From Allomyces macrogynus ATCC 38327 (lineage: Eukaryota; Blastocladiomycota; Blastocladiomycetes; Blastocladiales; Blastocladiaceae), in NCBI GenBank assembly GCA_000151295.1, contig GG745330.1, positions 1,905,530-1,969,529 on the forward strand: a DNA stretch of 64,000 nucleotides. Reading direction: 5' to 3'. Every line of letters starts with the position of its first letter. The stretch's first letter is position 1. The notes under the pieces were generated by a model. It had not been told where the DNA came from. It was given only the letters and a program-made list of their open reading frames with translations, and made no database searches. A program made the translations under genes and the position numbers. Below, one piece after another: positions 11,501-24,298 of this stretch.

Positions 11501-13950
11501 CAGTCTCCCATAGGTGTAGATTTTCGTTCATTTTCTGCTGTAATTTTATCCACACCTGGTTGCAATATTCTGCTGAACTCCGTGAATCATGCCTTGAGCA
11601 GTGTTGGAGGACAGTGGCATTGAGGACAGGCAAGGGGTTAATAGCAAGGGAGACGATTTGGACATTGTCTGTCAGGAGCAAGCATTATGTTGTCACAGTG
11701 CCACCCCAAGACATGGTGCCTGGCCTGGAAGTTGATGTGGCCTGGCCTGATGTCTGATTTGAGCTTGATCACCCATCTGATCAGAGGCAGCACCATAACA
11801 CAACACCAGGAAATGACGAATATGCACAATACTGTTAGTTTGGAGGAGTCTTACATTCAACATGTCATTGACTTACAGCAGAAAGTCGAGTCATGTCATC
11901 CTAGCACTGGTGATTAGAGGTATGTGCCCTTCAGGTGCACACATATGAACTGCCTATGTGCTGTGGGGGATGGCAACAGAGTCTGGGTACATGGAGTATG
12001 GAGTGGACATATTGCACAGAGGATTGACCTAGAAAGAGAGATAGGTGTCACAGTGTGGGACACAAATGGCTTTGAGGGCAGGCTGCCAACACAAAACAAG
12101 CAGAGAAGGGTGGAGGAGCCAGGCTCAGCAAGAGGCACAGGTGATTGCTGTGTCCTGTTTTGCTAGGCCAACAGTGCACAAACAACCTGGAGGCGGGAAC
12201 AAATCAAATGGAACACAAAATATAGCTTGTGAGAGCATCTCTACCTGTTGAACCCTCCTGCAACACGTTTCCTGGTCTACTGACCATATGGAATGATTGG
12301 TCCATCTTGCTTGCTTCGAAAAATGGCATGTGCATTGCAGTAGTACTTCAGGTGTTGCACTAGCCAAAAAGAAAACAATGTCTGCACATACCTGCCAACA
12401 GAGTGGATAGCCATTGCACATGTGGAACCTGGGTGGACAGCACTTGTTGCACATCATTGAAAGACTGGGTGGACAGCACTTGTTGTACATCCTTGAAAAC
12501 CTGGGTAAAATGCTTGCATTGCCAATGACTAATATGATGCTCTGAGCAACAGTGACAAGACGCATCAGTGGGCAGTTTTCTTCCAGTGGAACAGGCAGGT
12601 GGCGCCATGTAAGCTCAACTTCAACTCCAACAATATAGACAACCAACATGCAGACCAGACCAACTGGAGGACAACAAAGAGGAATGCAGTACAGAACTGA
12701 GCAACAGGGATTAATTGAGTCAGCAAGTGGTTGTCTTCCAGTGGCCATGTGAGCTGTCAATGGCCAAATCTGAAAACAGTTGCCAAATGTTGCAGGAGGA
12801 GTGACACGTCATTGGCCCCTGTCTGCCTGACCAGTTTGTACAGTGGTTGTTGCCACATGATCTAGGCCCAATCCAGCTTTGCCAACTCGTGTCAACTCCA
12901 TAATGCGCTTGATGACCAGACTGGGAGGAGAGAATTGTTCATGGCTGCCACAAACGCATCCCACTTGGGCAAGTGTATTGCCACACCTGCACCACATACT
13001 CTCAAGTCGTTTTGGCTTTTGCTCAGCCACAATTCAGATCTAATAGATGCATGCACCAGCTGCACACATGTGCATTTGTTGCAGCTGATTCACTGGTGCA
13101 GCTGCCTTTCACAGTTGCTGCCATTCTCACTGATGAGCAGCTGCTTGCCAAGGTGTGACTGGTCCCAGCACCCCCAGCTCATCATTGTTGTGGCCAGATG
13201 TAGTGTCGCCACTGCAAGCTGTGGAGCAACTGCAGTGGAGTTGCTCTATTCTATTTTTGTTTGGCGTAAGCAGATATTGACACGCCTGTGCATTCCTTGG
13301 TGCTGATTTGCCACATTTGCCAGGTTCAGTGGGTGGAGAAGATTGATGCAGTGTTCTGGATCACGTTTTGCATTGTTGGGCGCAATTTTAGGGTCTCGCT
13401 TCATAGTGATTGATCTCTGAGTGTGTCCATGAGGGGAGGTGAGTTTTTGTCCATGGTTGGGCAATCCATTTTGCCAGCAGGTTTGGTGGAAGGAATCTGC
13501 CAGACTGCTAGAGTGCAGGCCTGGCCTATTATATCAGAGCAACAAGAGGAACAAAACCAACGAAACGACAAGAGAAGAGGATGGAACAGACACAAGTGGA
13601 CTTAAGAGCATACTGTACAAGCCCCTAGGATAGTCCTCAATTGTAGTGAGGTTCTAGGTCCTTGTTTTCATGACTCTGCCACATGGAGCAGAGCTGGCCT
13701 AATGTTAGCGACCTCAGATCCTCCTGACTGCACCGCTGTTTCCAATGTGGACTATCTTAAGGGCCACGATGGTACTTGGATGCAAGCTGATTGTGACATG
13801 GCACGTTGTCTGGCGCCTGAAGTCGCGATGCGCGGATGGTATTGACACTGGACAGAACAAAGCGTTCATGCTCAGTGAGGTTAAAACGAAGCACTCAACG
13901 TTGGTCGAAAGTGAAGCCCGAATAAACTATGTATTTGGCACATGTATGAA
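11500..13950. other. AT-richer island without a confident gene
   Basis: Base composition drops visibly from the surrounding GC-rich DNA, with words such as TTGTTGCACATC and CTGGGTGGACAG instead of GC-rich codons. Short frames exist on both strands, including a Cys-rich minus frame at about 12125-12760 and a fragment at 12809-13030 with C-x-C and C-x-C-x2 spacing, but none continues as a recognisable protein. I suspect decayed mobile-element DNA; no terminal repeats, target-site duplication or transposase motif could be seen by eye. Confidence 0.4.
12431..12508. repeat. 36-bp tandem repeat, about 2.2 copies
   Basis: Units start with GGGTGGACAGCACTTGTTG at 12431 and 12467, and a truncated third begins at 12503. 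The second copy differs at a few bases. On the minus strand each unit translates to a block containing NKCCPP, giving a short Cys-Cys-Pro-Pro repeat, but the open frame has no other support. Confidence 0.85.
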
Positions 13951-14257
13951 CGAAACAAAAGCACGAGCACGCAGGAACGATGCCCAATGAGAAACGGCAC
14001 GCGGCGGTGTGCGTTGCCACGAGCTGTACAGGTCGATTTTTCCTCGACGTGGGCAGCGCAACAGGGACGGGGCGCGCACCGATTCGAATCCACGGCAACA
14101 AGAAAGACAACGCGAACGAGTGAAGAAAGGAAACAAAGAAGACAACAACAATTCAATGCGACACAAAAAAAGATGGCTGAGAAAACCGAGGGCGACCACG
14201 CGCGTCCTCTCTTCAACGACAATCGAAACCCCCCGTCGCGGAAACCGACGGCGCGTT

Positions 14258-17200
14258 TTAGTACGGGCGCGACGACTCGGCGGCACGCTTGGCCATGCGC
14301 TCGTCGTGCGCGGCCTGCGCAATCTCGCGCAACTTGCGCGACGTGGCCTCACCCGTGTTCGACACGAGCGACGCAAAGTGACCGCCGGGCATGTCGAGCA
14401 ACTTGAGCGGCTCATCAAACTCGACCAAGCGACCGGCCTCCATGACAAGCACACGGTCCGACTCGATAATCGTGTTGAGACGATGCGCGATCGTGAGCAC
14501 CGTCAGGTCGGCAAAGTTCTTCTTGATCGACGCCTGGATGAGCGCGTCGGTCTGCATGTCAATCGACGCCGAGGCCTCGTCGAGCACGAGAATCTTGGCC
14601 TTCGACAGGATAGCACGGGCAATGCAGAACAGCTGGCGCTGGCCAAGCGAGAAGTTCTTGCCGTTCTCAATGACGGGCGACTCGAGCTTGAGCGGCATCT
14701 TGCGGATCTTGTCGCCGAGGTAGACGGCGTCGAGCGCCTTCCAAATCTCCTCGTCGGTCGACCGCGAGAAGGGGTCGAGGTTGTACCGAATGTCACCCTT
14801 GAAGAGCACGGGCTCCTGTGGGATAATGGCAATGGCCTCGCGCAGGTTCTTGAGACCGATCGTCGACGCGTCGATGCCGTCGATCGTGATGCGACCGCCG
14901 CACGACTCGACAATACGCAGCAGCGAGACGAGCAAAGTCGACTTGCCCGAACCGGTACGGCCGACAATACCAATCTTCTCCTTGGGCTCGATCGTGAGCG
15001 ACACGTTCTTGAGCACAGCAACGCCAAACTCGTGGTACTTGAGCACAATGTCCTCGAACTTGACGCGACCCTCGGACGGCCAGTTGGCCGGCGGCGCGCG
15101 GTCCGGAATCTCGGCGGGCGCCTCCTGCTTGACTTGCGTCGCGTAGTAGGTGAGCACACCAACCGACGACATCTGCGCCTGGACCTCACCAATCATGCGA
15201 ATCGACCACTGCAAGAAGACGAGAATCTGCAGCGCGTTCGAGAGAGCGAGACCACCGGTCGACGCGCGCTCCTTGGCCGTGGCACCAAGGTCGTCGCGGA
15301 AGACGACCATGAAGAGACCAGTCGTGTAGATGGCAATGGACGTGATGACATCCATGTAGAGCGCCGTCCACGACTTGACCATCGAGAGACCAATGAAGAG
15401 CTCGTGGTTGTCGTCGAGCTTGCCCATGTTCATGGCGTCGAACCGCGACTGTGCGCGGTAGGCGCGGATCGAGAAGAGACCCTCGAGCGTTGTGCCAAGG
15501 TGCGAGAAGATCGGCGAGCGCGACACTGCCTCTTGGGCCTTGAGCGCGTTCTCGACGGGCGTGACCCACATGATCACGAGCACGGCAATGAAGAGCAGAC
15601 CAATGATCGGCGCCCAGTTCCACGGCACAATAATAGCAACGAGCAGGAAGGCACCGAGCGTGAGCGGCACGTACTGCAGACCCTGCATGGCCGAGTCGGG
15701 CATCGTCTCGTCAACGTGGAACTGATGCTTGGCGAACGCCGACAGGATACGACCGAGCGGCGTCATGTCCTGTGATAATCAAAAGCGAACAGGACATTGG
15801 TCGGTCAGCTCTCTGCGCGTGGTCAACGTTGAGAGACGGAGAGCAAAAGAAAAACGTACGTAGAAGGCCATGGGCGCGCGCATCAGGCGGTTGAAGATGT
15901 TGTCGTGGAGCGAGCGTGCCTTGGCGGCCGCCTCGTACGCGAACAGCAGACCACGCGACAAGACACCAATGACGAACAGGGCAATGAAACCGGCGTAGGT
16001 GCCAACGTAGATGGCGTCGGCATTGTCGCCAAGCTTGAGCGTGTTCGGGATCCAGCACTTAAGCCAGTAATCCGAGCCGATACGCACGCCGTGCACGACA
16101 AAGAAGAAGATCATGGTGAAGATGGTGATCGGCGTGCCGTTACCCGACTTGGCGTAGGCAATGTAGTCGGCCCAACCCAGCGACTCGGTCGACTTGTCCT
16201 CGGTGACGAGCTGACCGGCCTTGCGTTCGTCGTGGTCCTCGTCCGAGTCGTACTCGTCGTCCGTGTCGAGCACGTAGTCGCCAATACCCGGCGCCAGGTC
16301 GCGGATGGAGTGAATCGTGAGCTCGTTGCGCTGAATCGCAGCGGCAACATCGTGCGACGCGCCGGCACCGCCCTTGATCACCGACAGCTGGTTGCGCTCG
16401 GCCATCGAGGCCAGATCGCGCTCCGAGAGTTGCAGGTGCTTCATAGACTTGACCGTCAGCTGGTTGAGCTCGACCTCGCCCGAGGGCCCGGCCACAGTCA
16501 CCTTGTTGTTCGAAATCGGCTCGAGCGGCATGGCCTCGACATCGTCGTCACCCTCCTCACCAGCGGCGACGTGGTTGTTGATCAGCTCGGCAAACTCCTC
16601 CTCCTCCATGAGCTCCGTGAACGTGCCGTAGCGCGCAATCTTGCCGTCCTTCAAGTGCAACACCTTGTCAACCTCGTGCAGGTACTGCAGCTGGTGCGTA
16701 ACCATGACGACCGTGCGGCCCTTCAAGTGGCCCTTGATGCACTCGGTAAAAATGTGGCGACCGACTGCCTGATCGACAGCCGAGAGAGGGTCATCGAGCA
16801 AGATGATATCAGCGTTGGCGTAGACGGCGCGAGCGAGCGACGTGCGCTGACGCTGCCCACCCGACAAGTTGGCACCGCGCTCGGCAATTTCCGTCTGCTC
16901 GGCGGCCGCGAGCAGCGTCAAGTCGCGCTGCAGCGCGCACACGCGAATGACCTCGTCAAACTTGCGCGGCTCGTAGGGCAGACCGAAAGTAATGTTGTCC
17001 TTGAGCGTGATGTTGATGAGCCAGGCCTCCTGCGGCACGTACGACGTGGAGCCGTAGACCTTGAACTTGTCGCCGCCCGTCTGGCGCATCTGGCCGAGCA
17101 GCGCAGCGACCAGCGACGACTTGCCGGAACCGACATCACCAATGACCGCGAGAATCTCGCCACGGTTGACCTTGATCGAAATGTCCTCAAGCGCCGGCTT

Positions 17201-18614
17201 GGGCTCGCCCTCCCACGTGAACGAGGCGTTGACCATTTCAATCGCCGTCGGGTCGTCCTTGCGCTGCGGCAGCGCCTTGAACTCCTCGACCTCGGTCTGC
17301 GTCATGTAGGCGGTCAGACGGTCAAGCGAGACGCCCGCACCCGAGAAGGACTTGACGGCCTGCGGCAGCATGAGCAGCGGGTAACGCAGCGTGTTGAAGA
17401 CCGAGAGCACCGTGAACGAGATCGACGAGGTGAGCGTGTGGCCCGTGTACCGGTAGGTCGCGAGCGCCACAATGGCAACGACGACGGGCGCGGCAAAGAC
17501 CACGGCAAAGTTGATGGCCTTGATCTGGAACGACTTGTAGATGAGCGCCATTTCGCGCGCACGAATCTCGTTGATCTTGGACGAGAAGGGCGACTCCCAC
17601 GCGTAGAACTTGATGAGCTTGATGGCCGTCAGCACCTCCGACATAATGTGCACGCGCTGCGTCGTAATCTCCGTGTTCTCGCGCTGCATCGTGGCCGTGA
17701 TCTTGCCGAGGTAGGCCTGCACGGGCATGAGCGCGAAAATGATGGCGAGCGACGTGAACGCCGAGTAGCCAATCTCGACAAAAGCAATGATCAAGATCGC
17801 CGTCGTCTCGATCGCCGAGGTCCACAGGAAATGCACGTTGAGCACCGCGTCTTGCACACGGGCCACATCGGTCGAGACAATGTTGATGACCTCACCGGCA
17901 CCACCACGCACGCGCGCGAGGACCAGGGCCTTGCGGTAGACAAGCACCGTTAGCGCCGACTTGACTCGCACACCTTCGCGCGCGCACTCGCCGTAGAGCT
18001 GGTGAATCGCAATCGACGAGAAGAGCGACGAGAGACCGAGCGCGAGCGCCCACATCTGACCCTTGAACTCGTCCTCGTCGTTTTGCAGGAACAGCACGAA
18101 GACCTTGAGGAAGTAGTATGCGCCTGGGCAGCGAAAACGGTCCGAGCCGTCGGTGAGCGTGAGCGAATTCAGGAGCGGGACAGGGTCCGAGTTGCGCGCA
18201 ACAACGCGGCAAACGGAAGATCAACAACAAAAACGTACCAGCCCAGGTAAACACGCCCCAGACAAGCTTCCACATGCCAATCAGAATGTAGTGCGACTGG
18301 TAGACGCGACGCAGCGCGCCAAGCACCGTCGGGTTGCCGGTCTTGCACTCCTCCTTCCAGGCATCGTCGATCGCGCGGCCGTTGGAGCGCGCCGACAGGT
18401 TCTCGGGCAAGCGGAACCGCAGCTTGCGCAGGTTGATGGCACCACGTGTCGCCGTCGCGCGCACTTGGTGAATGAGCGTGAAGACCCACAGGTACCACCA
18501 GTTGTTGAGGAAAAAGCCGGAGCCGAGGTTCACGGCACGGCGCAGACGACGCGACGACGCGCCAGGGGCACGCGGGCCGCCTTCGACAAGCTGCTTCTTG
18601 TCCTCGGCGGTCAT
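14258..18614 (-). CDS. ABC transporter, ABCC/MRP type (short form, no TMD0)
   Basis: Full-length ATP-driven exporter of organic anions or conjugates. Three exons, 18614-18239, 18123-15860 and 15769-14258, sum to 4152 nt (1383 aa), with donors GTACGT and GTACGT. Order: cytosolic N-terminus, TMD1 (residues about 110-430), NBD1 with Walker A GDVGSGKSSL, signature LSGGQRQR and Walker B IILLDDPLSAVD; an acidic linker; TMD2; NBD2 with Walker A GRTGSGKSTL, degenerate signature FSLGQRQ and Walker B ILVLDEASASID. NBD1 has Asp where the catalytic Glu normally sits and NBD2 keeps it, the usual ABCC asymmetry. There is no extra N-terminal TMD0, so it resembles MRP4/5 or yeast Bpt1-like short forms. The 5' leader carries a CT repeat. 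Substrate cannot be deduced. The gene is intact. Confidence 0.93.
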
Positions 18615-18645
18615 GGTGATGGCGGCGCTGGTAGTGGTGCGGCTA

Positions 18646-18670
18646 TGAAGAGAGAGAGAGAGAGAGAGCA
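18646..18670. repeat. (GA)n/(CT)n tract in the ABC transporter leader
   Basis: A run of GA dinucleotides on the plus strand, which reads as CT on the coding strand, about 30-55 nt upstream of the ATG. Pyrimidine tracts just upstream of start codons are common in fungal promoters; the carrier gene at 26.5 kb has a similar one. Confidence 0.8.
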
Positions 18671-21600
18671 CGCGAGGGGAGCAAACGCGAACGCAGAGCA
18701 GAGCATACGCAAGCGAACAGGTCAGTCTCCTGGCGTAAATCGGCGATGCCAACCGGATTTCGCGGCGTTGCACAGTCATGGGCCGGGCGCGATTCTCGAA
18801 CCGACATCGAATCGACGAATCGACGTCGAACGCCGCAAGAAACGGCTCGGCCAGCATGCACAATGCAGCGGGCGCAGCATCGGCACCCGCGGCACTTCAG
18901 CACCGTGCGCGACAAAGTAAAAGGAGAGGGCGACACGACGCACGCACCAAAAGTTGCTCACACTCGACTAGGTCAGCGAGATGGGAAGGAGATCGGCCGT
19001 AGCGCGAGCCAGATCCCGTCAAATCAGGTCCGCCGGCGCGCAAGAAGTCGAGCACGCGAGCGAGAGGCTGGTGGGCAGCACTCTACGTCGGCAATCGAGG
19101 AGAGGGGCAGCAGTGTGGCGGCAGGCAGCGCGCAGGTCGTGATCCTTGGCGCTGGCGTCGCAGGCTGTGCTGGTCCGTCCGCTTGACTCGAGTGTCGCAC
19201 GCACGGAGGGTGGGGACCGAGCGTGTGGGGCGAGAGGCAGGAGGGGAGGAGCAGGCCGAGTCGGGCTGGGCAGGGGGGGTGCCCGAGTTATGTAGGGGTC
19301 AGGCAAGGTCCAAGCCGAAACAGAACAGCGAGAGAACGCCGCAGGTGTCCGACTGCGAGCGAGCGGCCGACCGTCGTTGCCGACGCCTGATGCACGCAAG
19401 CGCTGTGAGCCGACCGGTTGGCAAGTGCGGGCGGGCCTCAAGCCTGTGCAGGCTGCATGGATTCTCGGGGCGTGTTGGCCCGGCGCACGACCGGTGGTGG
19501 TGGTGGTGAGCGAGACTCTGTTGCGGGTGGGTTTCTGCATGGCGCGCACTGACGGACCGGCCGTGTCAGCCGGGTCGCAGCGCCTCGATGCGCGTCAGGA
19601 GTTCGCGCGATGCTGCGCCCCAATGGCAGCGATTGTCAAGACGTCGTCGTTGTCGCCGACGACCAAGGAGCGCGTCAGCGAAGAAAAAAGCAGCAAGAAA
19701 AAACGAGATAAAGCGCAAACACTCTGAATCGTCCAGCGCCGTGACGAGAATATCAGACTCCAGCCACGTAAATTTTGCACCGCGTGAGGGCAGCGCCGCA
19801 CGCCACGACCTCGATAAAAATATTACTGACAAAAGCACACTGAAAAACTCTGTTTTGCGAACCGACGAAACGGGATTTGCGGTTGAAGATTGGGATATTG
19901 GAGGGGTGCGACCGCAGGGTCCCTTCCGTACCGCAACACGCCCCCGTGGCTCGCGCCTCAAGAGATTTTGCGTTTTCCAGAGTGTTTCCAGTGTCGCTTG
20001 TGCTTGTGCCGACGAGGATCAACCATAAAGGGATGCAGGAGGGTCCCATCCTGCCGCGCCCCGCACCCCGACCGACACTTGGCCCCTGCCTGCTCATCAT
20101 GAGTTACCCGACCGTGCCACCCACCGCCCATGCAACCGACCCATGAGGGACGCGGGCAACGCCACTACCAACGCACGACGATGTCCTCATGATCATTTCT
20201 TCATCGGCCGCCACCCATCGGAGGCTCAAAGAAATGAAAATGTGCGCAATGTGGCTACCGACAGTATCAAGTCTATGGCTCTCGAAATGAAAATGCTGGA
20301 CGAGAACAGCAGACGGACCTGTCCCTGGGTTCAAGTCGAGTTGTGTGTGGGTGCGGATTGTGAGTGGAATGTTCGAGGAACAGGATCGGGTGCGAGTGGA
20401 TCAACGTCGCCCCTGTGGCGAACAAGTGGCGGTCGATGTGACCATGAGCGGCGCTTGAACGCGAGGTCGCTCCTCATGCACCCCAACCCGCGGGTCGAGG
20501 TCATTTGTGACCACGATCACGTCGCCTGCTGCAACCACAGCCTGCCGCCCGCTTGAAAAGCGTTTGAAAGTGACGCGAGCGGCCGACCCGACGTGCACGG
20601 CCGTCGGGAAGTCGACTACCATCATGACCAAGTTTGAGTCGTTCCACAACCAATCCCGCGCGTGCATAGGCACGATCGCAACACGCGACGGTCGCACGAC
20701 AAATAGCGGTCAAGAAAACGTGGGAACGACGCGCCCGTTCACCACCCACCGCGCCGCGACGCCTGACCGACTTGAAGTTCCCACTTCACGCCCCGCGGTC
20801 GGCGCAACGCACCAGAATCGGCAACCTGATCAGCATGAACCACTTGGTCGCGGCCCACGCCAGCCGCCACGACGCGCGCGGCACACGGGCGGGCCGCGAT
20901 GGCGAGTGCATGCGCGCACTGTTGCCGCAATCATGGGTCCCTGCGGTGTACCGTCGCGGTGAAGGCCCCGGGCGCGCGCGGGCCAGTGTGGTCGGCGGTG
21001 AACCACGCGCGGCATCCGACATCATGAGCGTGCGAGAAACCGCATGGCGAAATCAGGCATGCAACGCGCCGTGTGGCCGGGCCGATGATATTTCGGGCGA
21101 CGTTTATGCTCTCGTATGCGCGTTGATCGAGGTCGTGGCGGGACGCCTGCGGCAGCGGAGAGCGGTGCGGGACATGATGCGCGACGCGTCTCACGCGTCG
21201 TCGCGACTAATGTCGACGGCGATCAGCGCGGATCATCAGCCGGTGGGTCGGGTCCAGCGACGAGAGCGAGGTTGCCGGGTCAGGGCCGCGTCTTGATATC
21301 GTACCTGTTGGCCAAGGCGATGTAGTGCGTTGTGCACGGCGTGGTTGTGGTCTAGTGGCCGGTGGGAATGAATGGGTGGAACATGATTAGTCGATCTGTC
21401 TTTGTTCATCTGGCGACGTGTCTATCACGGTGACCCACGACGGCGAAAAACAGTACCGAAGAACTAAGGTGGTATGGCGCGTGGTGGGCGAGCATAGCGA
21501 GCGAATCGCGGCGCGGCCTGGAATTAGAGGTCATGGCGCCAACGCATCGCGTTCATGGCGCGGCCTCCAACCAAGCACGCGGAAGGAACGACCGACGTGA

Positions 21601-23096
21601 TGAGAGGCGTTGAAACGACATGGCGCGCGTCCACAATCGACAGGACCGTGAGCAGAGAACTGGGACAGACCACAACGTGTCCGACGCGTCCGGTTTCGCG
21701 ACGGGAACTGTCGTGCGAGGTTCAGGTAGAGAGTGGCCGAGGTCGTATCGAGGACAGGATCCATCGCCTTCGAGACATGAGCGGGTCGAGACAAGAGGGC
21801 AAGGATGATAGTGGGCCGTTGACCATTGACCGACGTGGTTGCGAGCGGCAGGGCTCAGTCCGATGTGGGCGGGAGCGAGCGTGGTTTATAAAGCGCGGCC
21901 GTGGCCGGAACGCACCCCTCACGCGTCCATCGCCACCTGCGCGCGATTGACCTGGTTGCAGCGCGCTGCAGCAGGGACCCCCCAACGAAAAACGCGCACC
22001 TCCACACACCTGCTGGCCAACTCGCGACAGAAACGAATTAAATACCTGGGGAACACGCCGCAGGGAGGGCGCCAGGTCTGGGAGCAAGAGCGGGGGGTCG
22101 CGGGCGCCGCGTACGACGACCATGAGGCCACGGCGGGCGAGGTCGGGGGTAGTGGTGGAGCATGGCGCGTGCAGGGCGTCGAGGGCGCGGTCCCCCGTGG
22201 GACGACACTGGGCTGAAGCGCCCTCTGGTGTCTGGCAATGATGGGGCTGTCGGGTCGTCTGGGAATGGGTGCTGGACGGGTGGTGGAGGGAGGGGGTGGT
22301 GGTCGAGCGAGGGTCCCTCCCAGTGAATCTGGCGATCATGACGGCGCGATGCCGCGCCCACTTGGAGTGTAGGTTGGGGGGCGCGTAAACGCGTTTGCTC
22401 GACGCGTCGCGCAGGCGCGGACTCGTTAATAAAGAGGGTCGCGAAAGACTTGTCGCTCGTCTTTGCGTGCGACGAGGTGTTGTGGAGCCTTGCTGGGTGC
22501 AGGAAGATCCAGCGTGCGGTTCAGCGCCGTCTCGGCCATGGTCGCTGGCGCCGCCGCTTCCGGGGGTGGAGAAAAGCGGGCAGGGAGAGACCGTGTGCGT
22601 CGGGGGGCGAGAAATTGCGGACGAGCGGGACACGAACACGGCGTGCATGGCGGCCGGGGGTGGGGTTCTTGGCGGAGGTGCGGTAGAAACAGACGGCGCG
22701 GGGTGCGAGACATTTGCAGGCATGTCTCGCGCGCGCGGCGTCGCGATCACGTGCTGCCAGCTCAGCGAGGACACTTCCACCTGCCACGCCCGTCACCTCG
22801 TCTTTCAACCTCGCTGTCGCCAAGTTGCCACCACAACCTCCACGACGAACCTCGACCACCACCGCGACCAGCACGTTGCCAACTTCCGCGGTCACCAGCA
22901 TTCCCAAATACCAGCGCGCCCGGCACCGCACCAGACAGCACCACGACGGCCCCGACCCGCTCGACCGACCACGCGCACCCATTCCGGCCGTCACGCCGAT
23001 CCCTGCCCGACCACCTTCCCACTGCACGCGCGCGACTGCACAATCGACCGCGCCATCTACGCCCCGAACCGCGAACGCACCAACCATACGACCACC
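18671..23096. other. 4.4 kb gene-poor region
   Basis: No supported gene between the ABC transporter and the J-domain gene, which diverge from here. Open frames up to about 350 codons occur on both strands (for example 21722-22780 minus), but they are Arg/Pro/Ser-rich GC artefacts without domains. A short minus frame at about 20480-20700 (VIVVTNDLDPRVGV, FPTAVHVGSAARV) has protein-like composition and could be a relic exon. The end nearest 23 kb should hold the J-domain promoter. Confidence 0.4.
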
Positions 23097-23805
23097 ATGC
23101 TTCCGCGGCTCGTTCGCGCCGTGGTCGCGCTCGCCGTCCCGGCCGCGATCCTCGCGCTGCTCGCGCTCGCCTCCTCCCCAAGTCCCGTGACCGCGCACCG
23201 CGTCCTTCCCGGCCACCGCCCGCTCGCGGCGGTCCTGACCGCCGGCGCGGCGACATTACACAGCGTGGTCGCTGCCGACGCGAACACCAAGGGCCGCGCG
23301 CGCCGGCAGCAACAGCAGCAGCACCGCCAGCACCACCACCAGCAGATGCACATGGAGTTTGACTTTGGCCGGATTCTCGAGCAAATGATGGGTGGGGCCG
23401 GTGGGCCCGGTGGTGGCGGCGGGTTCCAGTTCATTTTTGGCGGTCCGGGCGGCGGGTTTCATCAAGGACACGGCGGGCGTCGTGGCGGGATGCCGCCGGG
23501 GGACCCGAATGATCCGTCAAACCCGCGCAATATTCGCAAGGCGCTCAAGGCGTTCAAGCTCGATGAGTCGGCGTCCGAGGACGTGGTCAAGCGCACGTAC
23601 CGGCAGCTGGCCAAGAAGTAGTACGTATTTGCTCGGTGATGGATTTGGGGAGGGGTGGACCAGGAAGCCTGACTTTTTTCGCGCGTGATTCACTGTTTGT
23701 AGCCACCCGGACAAGTGCCACGAGCCAACGTGCGAGGAGAAGATGATCAAGGTCAACAAGTACTACGAGATCTTGCAGACGTGGCTGAAAAATAAAGCAT
23801 CGTGA
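23097..23805 (+). CDS. ER-targeted J-domain protein (DnaJ-like), C-terminal J domain
   Basis: Co-chaperone predicted to stimulate an Hsp70 ATPase. The ATG at 23097 (ACCACCATG) starts a signal peptide or anchor (residues about 8-30, AVPAAILALLALAS). A Gln/His-rich stretch and a Gly-rich stretch follow, and a J domain fills the last 60 residues (LDESASEDVVKRTYRQLAKKY). Exon 1 (23097-23620) ends in TA, and an 82-nt intron (donor GTACGT, acceptor TTTGTAG) separates it from exon 2 (23703-23805). Only the spliced form rebuilds the catalytic His-Pro-Asp triad (YHPDKC). Total 627 nt, 208 aa. J domains at the C-terminal end occur in some ER and mitochondrial J proteins. No zinc-finger or substrate-binding domain is seen. 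An AATAAA lies within the last codons, which may double as a polyadenylation signal. Confidence 0.82.
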
Positions 23806-24298
23806 ATCGCGACGAGGATCAGTCCGTGGACAGGGAGCGTGGGTGCGGGCGTTGTCGTTAGCTGGCCTGGCACATTGAAATGGAGGGAGAGGGTGCCTTG
23901 TGGCCAGGGCCAAAGACAACAAGTCCACGGCCATGGGCAGGTGCCTTTCACAAATCACAGTCGCGGCGCTGCCACATTTGTTGAAAACGAGGTCGGAGAA
24001 GCGTGCTGATTGTGACAGATGCGATAGACACGCGGAATGTATTGCAAACATCAACTCAACAACACACCCACCATCAAACACGACGCGCATCGAATCAGTG
24101 GAGAGGAGCGGCAGCCGTGACTGCTGCCACACAATCGCGTCACGATAAGCAGCTGTTGTGAGTACGGATGCTGTCTGCTGCCGGTGAAGTGGCGTCGGAG
24201 CGACCCTTCCACGGCAAACTGCGCTTCACAACGCCGCTCAGACCAAACGATTCGACGTGCGAGAGTATGACGCGGAAAGGAAGAGATACGTGTATATT
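23806..24298. other. convergent 3' intergenic region
   Basis: About 490 bp between the 3' ends of the J-domain gene (+) and CPSF30 (-). No feature recognised beyond presumed terminators. Confidence 0.4.

Noticed and set aside
14078..14092. GATTCGAATCC, a tRNA T-loop-like word
   Set aside because: Flanking bases do not form a T stem, and no acceptor or anticodon arm can be drawn on either strand.
14009..15775. 588-codon plus-strand open frame
   Set aside because: Exactly antisense to the last ABC transporter exon; Arg/Glu/His-rich, no domain. Produced by GC-biased codon use.
15905..17953. 682-codon plus-strand open frame
   Set aside because: Antisense to the NBD1-containing exon of the ABC transporter; no independent support.
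21722..22780. 352-codon minus-strand frame in the gene-poor region
   Set aside because: Ser/Pro/Arg-rich GC artefact with no conserved motif, no start context and several overlapping frames.
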